A DNA stretch of 64,000 nt from Oscillospiraceae bacterium (GTDB lineage: Bacteria > Bacillota > Clostridia > Oscillospirales > Ruminococcaceae), in the NCBI GenBank assembly GCA_902362965.1, contig CABIYQ010000002.1, forward strand, positions 165,200 to 229,199, written 5' to 3'. The translations under genes were made by a program, and so were the position numbers. The notes beneath the pieces were generated by a model. The model made no database searches and was not told the DNA's origin. It saw only the letters and a program-made list of their open reading frames with translations. Shown here piece by piece: positions 28,131-35,858 of this stretch. Numbering within the stretch: position 1 is the first letter of the stretch; each line of letters opens with the position of its first letter.

Positions 28131-28373
28131 ATGAATATTTTTGTATGTGTTGGAAGTTCCTGTCATTTAAGCGGTTCTGCAAGAATAGTGGAACTAATGA
28201 AAAATGCTGTTGAAAGGAACAATCTTAATGATAAGGTTAAGCTTTCCGGAGCGTTCTGTCTTGGAAAATGTACTGAGGGAGTTTCAGTTAAATTTGACGA
28301 TGAAATAGTATGCGGCGTTTCGGAGGATAATTTTGACGAAACTTTTCAGAAGTATGTACTTGATAAAATCTGA
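28131..28373 (+). CDS. Thioredoxin-like [2Fe-2S] ferredoxin
   Basis: 80 residues. Cys6, Cys11, Cys43 and Cys47 give the C-x4-C ... C-x3-C pattern of the thioredoxin-like [2Fe-2S] family (the fold of complex I NuoE and of HydC-type hydrogenase subunits). It probably passes electrons to or from the hydrogenase proteins encoded next. Shorter than NuoE (no N-terminal helical domain), so it is a free-standing cluster domain. GGAGG precedes the ATG at 28131; the gene is the first of a four-gene operon. Confidence 0.85.
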   Translation: MNIFVCVGSSCHLSGSARIVELMKNAVERNNLNDKVKLSGAFCLGKCTEGVSVKFDDEIVCGVSEDNFDETFQKYVLDKI

Positions 28374-28396
28374 TTATAGAAAGGTTTTGATTTTTT

Positions 28397-30076
28397 ATGA
28401 AAGATTATTTGCAGTTAAAAAAGCTTAATTGTAAAAATTGCTATAAATGTATACGTCACTGTCCGGTAAAATCAATCAAATTTTCTGATAATCAGGCTAA
28501 TATTATTGCTGACGAATGTATTTTATGCGGAACATGTTTTGTAGTCTGTCCCCAGAATGCAAAACAAATACGCAATGATATACATAGAGTAAAAGACGCA
28601 ATTAAATCAGGCAAAAAAGTTGTTGCCAGTATTGCACCGTCCTTTGCGGCGAATTACAGCGGCGTTAATATCACTTCTATGGAAAAAGCGTTAAAGAAGC
28701 TAGGATTTTGTATAGCGGAAGAAACGGCTGTCGGCGCACAGATCGTTACCGGCGAATATGAAAAGATGGTCAATGAAGGTAACAAGAGCATTATTATTTC
28801 ATCATGCTGTAATTCGGTAAATACGCTTATACAGAAATATTTTCCTACAGCTTTGAAATATCTTGCCGATGTTCTTTCACCTATGCAGGCACACTGCAAA
28901 AAGCTTAAAGATGATTATCCTGATTGCTATACCGTATTTATCGGTCCGTGTATTTCCAAAAAGGAAGAAGCTGAAAAATATGCCGGACTGGTAGACACTG
29001 TACTTACATTTGAAGAGCTCAGCGAATGGATGGAACAGGAAAATGTAACGTTTGAGTCAGTTGAAGAAGATACTGATGATAAATTTATTACAAGACTTTA
29101 TCCTACTAACGGCGGTATTTTAAGAACCATGAAGAACCGAAATGAAAAATACAGTTATTTTTCTGTAGACGGCACCGAAAATTGTATAAATGCACTTAAG
29201 GATATTATTGACGGTAAATTTGAAAACTGTTTTATAGAAATGTCAGCATGTACTGGAAGCTGCATAGGCGGTCCGGTAATGAACAAGGAAAACAAACTTC
29301 CTGTTACTGATTTTATTGCCGTTGACAGATATGCAGGAAAGAACAATTATAATATACCTGATTATGACAGTGAAGAACTGAAAAAAGAATTTAAGAGCGA
29401 TATTCTTCACAGAGCAATGCCGAGTACACGTATGATCAATGAAATTTTGCATAAAATGGGTAAAACCACTCCTGAACAGGAGCTTAACTGCGGAAGCTGC
29501 GGATATGATACATGTCGTGAAAAAGCGATTGCAGTGTACCAGAATAAAGCCGATTTTACAATGTGTCTGCCTTTTTTGAAGGACAAAGCAGAATCATTTT
29601 CCGATAAGATAATTAAAAATACTCCTAACGGAATTATTGTGCTCAATGAAGATTTGATCGTTCAGCAGATCAATAATGCCGCATGTGAGATCATGAATAT
29701 AAAAAATTCTTCGGATATTCTTAATTCTCCGGTTGTAAGAGTACTAAATCCTACAGAATATCTTAATGTTATGGATACAAAAAGAAATGTTCATGATAAA
29801 AAGGTATATCTTGCAGAATATGGTAAGTATGTTGAAGAAACTATTATCTATGATCCTGATTACCATATGATAATGAGCATTATGCGAGATATTACTGCTG
29901 AAGAAAATGAGCGTGAAAAACGAAATAAGATTACAACCAATACTATTGAAGTTACAGACAAGGTTATTGAAAAGCAAATGAGAACCGTACAGGAAATTGC
30001 GTCGCTCCTTGGCGAAACGGTTGCCGAAACCAAGGTTGCGCTGACTAATCTGAAGGAGAGTCTCGGTGATGAATAA
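28397..30076 (+). CDS. Putative sensory [FeFe]-hydrogenase with PAS domain (HydS-like)
   Basis: 559 residues. Two N-terminal [4Fe-4S] ferredoxin motifs (residues 12-22 and 41-51), then a hydrogenase H-cluster domain: L1 SSCCNS with Cys137/138, L2 GPCISKK with Cys185, L3 MSACTGSC with Cys285/289. All likely H-cluster ligands remain, but L1 and L3 differ from catalytic enzymes (TSCCP and ACPGGC types). Next is a four-Cys [4Fe-4S] domain (Cys365, 368, 373, 390) and a PAS domain (about 405-510). This architecture is that of sensory hydrogenases such as those described in Ruminococcus albus. It likely reports H2 or redox state to the phosphatase encoded next. The two genes overlap by 8 bases. Confidence 0.87.
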   Translation: MKDYLQLKKLNCKNCYKCIRHCPVKSIKFSDNQANIIADECILCGTCFVVCPQNAKQIRNDIHRVKDAIKSGKKVVASIAPSFAANYSGVNITSMEKALKKLGFCIAEETAVGAQIVTGEYEKMVNEGNKSIIISSCCNSVNTLIQKYFPTALKYLADVLSPMQAHCKKLKDDYPDCYTVFIGPCISKKEEAEKYAGLVDTVLTFEELSEWMEQENVTFESVEEDTDDKFITRLYPTNGGILRTMKNRNEKYSYFSVDGTENCINALKDIIDGKFENCFIEMSACTGSCIGGPVMNKENKLPVTDFIAVDRYAGKNNYNIPDYDSEELKKEFKSDILHRAMPSTRMINEILHKMGKTTPEQELNCGSCGYDTCREKAIAVYQNKADFTMCLPFLKDKAESFSDKIIKNTPNGIIVLNEDLIVQQINNAACEIMNIKNSSDILNSPVVRVLNPTEYLNVMDTKRNVHDKKVYLAEYGKYVEETIIYDPDYHMIMSIMRDITAEENEREKRNKITTNTIEVTDKVIEKQMRTVQEIASLLGETVAETKVALTNLKESLGDE

Positions 30077-31241
30077 TCTATGTACTGATGTGGGATATCA
30101 CAGCTTATATAAGCATGGAGAACAGCTTTGCGGCGATCATGTAGACGTAATTGAAAAAGGCGACGATTATACTGTTCTTGTTCTTGCGGACGGTCTTGGC
30201 AGCGGAGTAAAGGCAAGTATTCTTTCAACTCTTACATCAAAAATTATTTCCACAATGATGGCGAATGAAATGAGTATTGAAGAATGTGTTTCTACAATTG
30301 CTGCAACACTTCCGGTCTGTGAAGTGAGAAAGGTTGCGTATTCAACGTTTACGATCATGAGGATATTAAATAACAATGAGGCGGAACTTATTCAGTACGA
30401 TAATCCTCATGTTATTTTGCTGAGAGACGGGAAAAATTTTGAGTATGAAAAACAACGTATGGAAACAGGCGGAAAGGTTATTTATACTTCAAAGATCCAG
30501 CTTTGTGAGAATGACGTATTTATTGCAATGAGCGACGGTGCTATTTATGCCGGGGTAGGGAAATATATGAATTTCGGCTGGCAGCGTGAAAATATAATTG
30601 ATTATATTGAAAAGCTTTATGACGATAATTATACTGCAAAGGTTATAGCAACGCTTATTCTTGATGAGTGCGACTGTCTTTACGGCGGCGAACCTGGAGA
30701 CGATACCACTGTTGCGGCTATAAAAATACGTACAAGAAAACCGGTAAATATGCTGTTTGGGCCGCCTTCAAATCCTGATGATGTTAACAAAATGATGTCG
30801 CTTTTCTTTTCAAAGGACGGAAAAAGAATTGTCTGCGGCGGTACGACTTCCATGCTAGCGGCTCAATATCTGGGTGAAGAGGTTATGCCTGATTTGGATT
30901 ATTTTGATCCGGATATACCTCCGATTGCTCATATAAAGGGTATTGATCTGACAACGGAGGGTGTTATAACAATGACTCAGGTTCTGAAATATGCACAGAA
31001 CTATCTGACGGATAATGTATGTTATTATGACTGGAGTACTAAAAAGGACGGCGCTTCACAGATAGCAAAAATGCTGTTTGAAGAGGCAACAGATATTAAT
31101 TTTCTTGTGGGCAGGGCAATGAATCCGGCACATCAAAATCCGGGACTGCCTATTAATTTCAGTCTGAAAATGCGGATAGTTGAAGAGCTTTCAGAGTGCC
31201 TTAAGAAAATGGGGAAGAAAATAAAAGTCAGTTATTTTTAA
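30069..31241 (+). CDS. SpoIIE/PP2C-type serine/threonine phosphatase
   Basis: 390 residues. The N-terminal 235 residues form a PP2C-like phosphatase with metal-binding aspartates in VLADGLGSG, in AMSDGAIYAG, and in EPGDDTTVAAI. The last about 155 residues, starting near PVNMLFGPPSNPDD and containing CGGTTSMLAAQYLGEE, form a second domain I cannot name. There is no membrane segment, unlike SpoIIE itself. Phosphatases of this kind usually act on anti-anti-sigma (STAS) proteins; no such partner is encoded in this operon. Start ATG 30069, with AAGGAGAG upstream and an 8-base overlap with the sensor gene, so the sensor and phosphatase are probably made in fixed ratio. Confidence 0.87.
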   Translation: MNNLCTDVGYHSLYKHGEQLCGDHVDVIEKGDDYTVLVLADGLGSGVKASILSTLTSKIISTMMANEMSIEECVSTIAATLPVCEVRKVAYSTFTIMRILNNNEAELIQYDNPHVILLRDGKNFEYEKQRMETGGKVIYTSKIQLCENDVFIAMSDGAIYAGVGKYMNFGWQRENIIDYIEKLYDDNYTAKVIATLILDECDCLYGGEPGDDTTVAAIKIRTRKPVNMLFGPPSNPDDVNKMMSLFFSKDGKRIVCGGTTSMLAAQYLGEEVMPDLDYFDPDIPPIAHIKGIDLTTEGVITMTQVLKYAQNYLTDNVCYYDWSTKKDGASQIAKMLFEEATDINFLVGRAMNPAHQNPGLPINFSLKMRIVEELSECLKKMGKKIKVSYF

Positions 31242-31258
31242 AAAAACGGAGAAATGCT

Positions 31259-32683
31259 ATGAGAAAATTCGATACAAAGGTTCAGTATCTCAAGTATAAG
31301 ATTTTAAGAGAAGTTGCAAGATATGCAATGGAGGACAGACTTCTGGACTGTTATACAGAAATTCCGGGAATTATAGTAAAAGGTCCTGAATCGACAATGA
31401 GATGCTGCATTTATAAGGAAAGAGCTATTGTAAGCGAGAGAATCAAGCTTGCAATGGGAGGCGATAAATCTAACCCCAATGTTATTGAGGTTATTGATAT
31501 TGCCTGTGATGAATGTCCGGTAAGCGGATATAATGTAGTACACGACCTTTGCAGAGGCTGTATTGCTCACAGATGTGAGGATGTATGTGCAAAAAATGCT
31601 ATCACTTTTGATGAAAATCAGAAAGCGGTCATTAATAAGGAAAATTGTGTTGAATGCGGAAGATGTGCATCAGTCTGTCCATACGGTGCGATCACAAACA
31701 GAAAAAGACCTTGTGAAAGAGCCTGTAAGGTCAATGCTATACATATGGGTAAGGACAAATGTGCTGAAATTGACAATAATAAATGTATTTCCTGCGGTGC
31801 ATGTGTTTACCAGTGCCCATTCGGAGCGGTTATTGACAAGTCCTTTATACTTGACGTTATTAATTTGATGAAGAAAAGCCGTAATAATGAATGCAAGCTT
31901 TATGCAGTGGTTGCGCCTTCAATTTCCAGTCAGTTTTCTTATGCAAAGCTAGGACAGGTAATTACAGGTATCAAGGAACTCGGTTTTCATACTGTAGTTG
32001 AAGCAGCGTTGGGTGCTGATATGGTAGCGTATGCTGAAGCGGCGGAGCTTGCTGAGAAAAAATTCCTTACCAGCTCATGCTGTCCGGCATTTGTGGACTA
32101 CATTCATAAACAGTTTCCGGATATGGTTGAGCATATTTCTCATAATCTGTCTCCTATGGCTGCAATTGCTAAATATATTAAGGAAACAGATGAAAATGCA
32201 AAAATTGTATTTATTGGTCCGTGCACTGCTAAGAAAATGGAATTCCAGAAAGAAAGCGTCAGACCTTATGTAGACAGTGTAATTACTTTTGAAGAGTTAC
32301 AGGCTCTGTTCGACGGCTGCGGAGTTGATATTACAACGCTTGATGAGGGCATTCTTGACAATGCTTCATATTACGGCAGAATCTTTGCAAGAAGCGGAGG
32401 TCTTGCCGACGCTGTAAGTCAGGCGATCTCTGAACAGGGAATTGAAAACTTTAATTACAATCCTATTTCATGCGACGGTATAGAAGCATGCCGTGCGGCG
32501 CTTCTGAGAGCCTCCAAAAACGTACTGCCTAATAATTTTATAGAAGGTATGGCATGCAGCGGAGGCTGTATAGGCGGTGCCGGATGCCTTACTCATGGAG
32601 TAAAGGATAAAAATGAAGTTGATAAATACGGCAGAGAAGCTTTTGAAAAAACTATTTCAAGCGCTATTGGTTTTATGAAGTAA
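31259..32683 (+). CDS. [FeFe] hydrogenase, group B-like (HydA2 type)
   Basis: 474 residues. The N-terminal region carries several Fe-S sites: CDEC...CRGC...CEDVC (residues 83-110), CVECGRCASVCP (130-141), CERAC (152-156) and CISCGACVYQCP (176-187). The H-cluster domain has complete motifs: L1 TSSCCPAF (Cys274/275), L2 GPCTAKK (Cys322), L3 EGMACSGGCIGG (Cys433/437). These are catalytic hydrogenase signatures with the L1 PAF ending seen in group B enzymes. It should reduce protons to H2 or oxidise H2 with ferredoxin. Last gene of the Rex-controlled operon; a strong terminator follows. No hydEFG maturase is in the window. Confidence 0.92.
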   Translation: MRKFDTKVQYLKYKILREVARYAMEDRLLDCYTEIPGIIVKGPESTMRCCIYKERAIVSERIKLAMGGDKSNPNVIEVIDIACDECPVSGYNVVHDLCRGCIAHRCEDVCAKNAITFDENQKAVINKENCVECGRCASVCPYGAITNRKRPCERACKVNAIHMGKDKCAEIDNNKCISCGACVYQCPFGAVIDKSFILDVINLMKKSRNNECKLYAVVAPSISSQFSYAKLGQVITGIKELGFHTVVEAALGADMVAYAEAAELAEKKFLTSSCCPAFVDYIHKQFPDMVEHISHNLSPMAAIAKYIKETDENAKIVFIGPCTAKKMEFQKESVRPYVDSVITFEELQALFDGCGVDITTLDEGILDNASYYGRIFARSGGLADAVSQAISEQGIENFNYNPISCDGIEACRAALLRASKNVLPNNFIEGMACSGGCIGGAGCLTHGVKDKNEVDKYGREAFEKTISSAIGFMK

Positions 32684-32701
32684 ATATAAAATAAAATACT
32701 G

Positions 32702-32739
32702 AAAAACTGACTTCAATGGTATTAGAAGTCAGTTTTTGT
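32702..32739 (+). terminator. Terminator of the hydrogenase operon
   Basis: AAAAACTGACTTC / GAAGTCAGTTTTT perfect stem, 10-base loop, T-rich tail. The stem is the same as in the terminator at 55653-55690. Confidence 0.9.
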
Positions 32740-32765
32740 TTTATTATCGGTATAGTTTTCATTTC

Positions 32766-32794
32766 TTGACTTTTCTTTAAGATAAGAGTATAAT
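32766..32794 (+). promoter_or_regulatory. Promoter of the U32-like gene
   Basis: TTGACT (32766-32771), 17-base spacer, TATAAT (32789-32794); start codon at 32851 behind AAGGAG. Confidence 0.8.
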
Positions 32795-32850
32795 TAAATA
32801 TTATCAATGATATTAACAAAATAGAATCGCTGTCAATCAAGGAGAAAATA

Positions 32851-33795
32851 ATGAGTATTAAATTTCATCTTCCGGACTTTGCCGTGAGGTATCATTTTAA
32901 CCGAATATTTCTATCAATGCTGGAACATTGTCCTCAATATTTTTACGATGGAGTGGAGATAGCTTCCGTTTACGGATGTTTCCCCCAGTCTTTATGGAAC
33001 GGCGGAAGAACTATGCCTGGAGTTTGCGATAAATCATTTGTAAAAAAGGTTGTTCGGGAGTTTAACAAGCTCGGCATACCTCTCAGATTTACTTTTACTA
33101 ATCCGATGATCACTGAAGAACATCTTAATGACGATTTCTGCAATTTTGTCTTAAGAACTGCTGAAAACGGTAAAAACGGCGTTATTGTCGTATCTCCAAT
33201 ACTTGAACAATATATAAGGGATAAGTACCCGGGATATAAAATCACAAGCTCTACTTGTAAGCGTATTACGGACATTAACAATTTAAACAGCGAGCTTGAC
33301 AAAAATTATGACATAGTTGTTTTAGATTACGATTTTAATAATAAATTTGATATGCTGGAAAAAGTACAGAATAAGGAAAAATGTGAAATACTGGTTAATG
33401 CTTGCTGTATTCCGGGATGCAAAAACCGTGTTGAGCATTACCGTGAAATAGGTCTGTCCCAGATTGCATACTGCGATCATCTGAAAAAGTATCCAAACAA
33501 GCCTTTCAATCCTAAGGACTATAATCTAAAGGTAAGCAATCTTAGTTGTCCTTCTATGGATTATGACGCAGTTGACGTAAGAAGTCTTTCAACACATATT
33601 TCTCCGGAAGATATTTTAAATAAATATGTGCCAATGGGATTCAATCAGTTTAAAATCGAGGGCAGAACTGCTACTATGTTTAATTTAGTTGAATTTTATC
33701 TTTATTATATGATTAAACCTGAATATAAAGATAAGGCAAGACTTGCACTATTAAACAATCTTGTTAATAACAATTTAATAAATACCAGTTTCTGA
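32851..33795 (+). CDS. U32-peptidase-like protein of unknown function
   Basis: 314 residues, soluble. The pattern of beta-alpha units (IVVSPILEQYIRDKYP, then KITSSTCKRI, then DIVVLDYDFN) followed by a cysteine group in ILVNACCIPGCKNRVEHY and a later FKIEGRTATMFNLVEFY resembles the TIM-barrel U32 family (UbiU/UbiV, YrrN/O, YhbU), where Cys residues bind a [4Fe-4S] cluster. A further Cys in NLSCPSM could be the fourth ligand. It lacks the length of full U32 peptidases. Function unknown; the family relation is inferred by eye. Monocistronic between two terminators. Confidence 0.55.
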   Translation: MSIKFHLPDFAVRYHFNRIFLSMLEHCPQYFYDGVEIASVYGCFPQSLWNGGRTMPGVCDKSFVKKVVREFNKLGIPLRFTFTNPMITEEHLNDDFCNFVLRTAENGKNGVIVVSPILEQYIRDKYPGYKITSSTCKRITDINNLNSELDKNYDIVVLDYDFNNKFDMLEKVQNKEKCEILVNACCIPGCKNRVEHYREIGLSQIAYCDHLKKYPNKPFNPKDYNLKVSNLSCPSMDYDAVDVRSLSTHISPEDILNKYVPMGFNQFKIEGRTATMFNLVEFYLYYMIKPEYKDKARLALLNNLVNNNLINTSF

Positions 33796-33802
33796 TAAAC
33801 TT

Positions 33803-33848
33803 AATGGAGTGCTTAGATCAATTATTCATCTAAGCACTCCATTTTTTT
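33803..33848. terminator. Bidirectional terminator between convergent genes
   Basis: 16-base perfect stem AATGGAGTGCTTAGAT / ATCTAAGCACTCCATT, 9-base loop, then a T7 run on the plus strand; the minus-strand gene's stop codon lies at its right edge. Confidence 0.9.
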
Positions 33849-35292
33849 ACGAAAATTCAAATTTTTCAAGGATCCTTTTTGCGTCCTGAATACGAACTCC
33901 CTTTACCTTATTGTTTCTCGGTACTTCTGTGTTAAAATAAAAGTCCAGACGGCATCTGCCGAGTTTTTTATCAAAAGGATTCTGTACAATTTGTATTTTA
34001 ATCAGTTTATCCTTATCGGCAAGAATTGTATGAAAAGCGTAAAATCGGGAATACCGTATGCAGCAAAAATTATCTTCAATTGTAATACCTGATGTATATA
34101 ATGCAACAATTTTAATAATAAATAACCAGACAAAAGGTATTTCAGCCATAATTGAAATAAAAATAATGATGTCATAAACCGTGGGAAACAGCCAGACCAG
34201 CAGCGCAGCAATTACCGGAATAAGCAGAATGATAACAGCCGGAGTACCTGTATAGGTTATAAATGCAAGTTTTGAAACCTTTACTTTGCGTTTGGTAATA
34301 TATTTTTTGAAGTCCAGCAGATCAAGGGCACGGTTTGCTTGCTGCCTTGTAAGTATGGGAAGAAGTACGGGAAGCTCATTTTTCTGATTACCGTATCCTG
34401 AACAGCTTATATTGACCGTTGATGTTTTAAAAAGCTTCATAATAAGGCTTTGCCTCAGATCGACATAATTAATTTTATCAGGGACAATATGGTAGATTCT
34501 TTTAGTCAGCGTTCCCATTTTTATTTTGAGTATATTTTTGTCCTTTTTCATAATAAATCCGGCATAGCGCAGTATATTGGCTGCAAATGAAAAAAGCCAT
34601 GTTATAATAACCAGAAATCCAAGGATAATTGCTGCCGGCGGAATTTTAAGGGCTAATTTCGCAGAAACGCCGTTTGCCAGCTTAATAAATTCCACAAGCT
34701 CGGTTTCCAGTAAATCTTTTATGATTCTTCCTGACTGAAAAAGAAAAGTTGAAAGATAAACTATCCCTGAAAGACTGTTTGAAAAAACAAAGGAAAAGAA
34801 TACTATTGTGAACCATTTGGGTTTAAATTCAAATGTTTTTTTGCCTTCTTTATGAACTTCCGGAAGCTTTCGCCGAAGCATTTTCAGATCCTCGCGTCTT
34901 ATAAGCAGGGACATATCGGAGGTTCCGAAGGTTCCAGCACAGGTATCGACGCTGACTTTTGCCGCCTTGAACGGTCTGAGAAAAAAACTGTGTTCGGCAG
35001 TTACCGCCGATATATTTTTGTAAGGAATAATAATCTCCTTATTTACAAATATTCCGCTTATAAGGCAAACGTTATTTTTTTCAAAACGAAACCATGTAAA
35101 CAGCCACCTGAAATATCCAAAGCCTAAAATGAACAGTATTACAAGAATATCAAACCATGCGCCCTTGATCCATGTATAAAAAGCGTTAAAGTCAAGAGTG
35201 AATGTCCGTATGCCTCTCAGAAGAGGAAATATAAGCAGCCATATGTTTTTGGCTGCATTTTTTATTATTTTCAGCGGATGTTCGTGGTACAA
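33847..35292 (-). CDS. Bacterial PH-domain membrane protein, YdbT-like
   Basis: 481 residues with several membrane-segment pairs (about residues 45-65, 160-200, 220-245, 345-395) alternating with soluble bacterial-PH (bPH2) regions such as FRFEKNNVCLISGIFVNKEIIIPYKNISAV and RIYHIVPDKINYVDLRQSL (each given in part). This is the YdbT layout of B. subtilis, where YdbS and YdbT form a membrane pair implicated in bacteriocin resistance. The start is TTG at 35292 behind GGAGGAGG. The ydbS-like gene lies 14 bases upstream in the same operon. Exact function is unknown. Confidence 0.83.
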   Translation of the reverse strand: MYHEHPLKIIKNAAKNIWLLIFPLLRGIRTFTLDFNAFYTWIKGAWFDILVILFILGFGYFRWLFTWFRFEKNNVCLISGIFVNKEIIIPYKNISAVTAEHSFFLRPFKAAKVSVDTCAGTFGTSDMSLLIRREDLKMLRRKLPEVHKEGKKTFEFKPKWFTIVFFSFVFSNSLSGIVYLSTFLFQSGRIIKDLLETELVEFIKLANGVSAKLALKIPPAAIILGFLVIITWLFSFAANILRYAGFIMKKDKNILKIKMGTLTKRIYHIVPDKINYVDLRQSLIMKLFKTSTVNISCSGYGNQKNELPVLLPILTRQQANRALDLLDFKKYITKRKVKVSKLAFITYTGTPAVIILLIPVIAALLVWLFPTVYDIIIFISIMAEIPFVWLFIIKIVALYTSGITIEDNFCCIRYSRFYAFHTILADKDKLIKIQIVQNPFDKKLGRCRLDFYFNTEVPRNNKVKGVRIQDAKRILEKFEFS

Positions 35293-35306
35293 GCTTTTCC
35301 TCCTCC

Positions 35307-35732
35307 TTAAACCTTAAGATTATAATTAAACTCGGCAAAATCATGGTCGCTTAAAAACATTACTGTCATCATTCCTCCGTAAGCATATAAAACTATAAAA
35401 TTCAATCCGGTAAGTTTTGAAAAAGGTGTAGAGACAGAAGTTGTAAACTGAATTTTGTCAATACGGATTATTTGCTTTTTTTTGAAATAAAATCCGCTTT
35501 CTTTAATAATTCTATCGTTTGAAACATAATAATTAAGGTTTTTAAAATAAATCGGAAGATAAATTATTGCTGTAAAAAAACCGGCGGCCAAGAATATAAT
35601 ACACAATAAAATCATAACTATTGGTATAAAGGACAGGAAATATACGGTAACGGCAAGCAGTATAAATGTTACGGATAGTATAAGTATTTTTAGTATATTT
35701 AGACATGTTTTGTCTGCATAATAATGCTTCAT
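35307..35732 (-). CDS. Bacterial PH-domain membrane protein, YdbS-like
   Basis: 141 residues: two adjacent membrane segments (about residues 14-58), then one bPH2 domain (NLNYYVSNDRIIKESGFYFKKKQIIRIDKIQ, in part) ending in FIVLYAYGGMMTVMFLSDHDF. This matches YdbS, the partner of YdbT encoded just downstream. ATG at 35732 with GGAGG. No convincing -35 is seen in the 126 bases between this gene and the divergent symporter gene. Confidence 0.82.
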   Translation of the reverse strand: MKHYYADKTCLNILKILILSVTFILLAVTVYFLSFIPIVMILLCIIFLAAGFFTAIIYLPIYFKNLNYYVSNDRIIKESGFYFKKKQIIRIDKIQFTTSVSTPFSKLTGLNFIVLYAYGGMMTVMFLSDHDFAEFNYNLKV

Positions 35733-35858
35733 AATTCCTCCGCTTTCTTTTTAATTATTATATATTTTATTATATGTTCGTGGGACGCAAAATAAAATAA
35801 ATGCTTACGTTTATTATATCATAAAACAGATATTGAATTCAATAAGAGGTGCAAAAAA

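Noticed and set aside
32799..32822. TTAACAA upstream of the U32-like gene as a Rex half-site
   Set aside because: No matching partner half-site at the required 4-base spacing.
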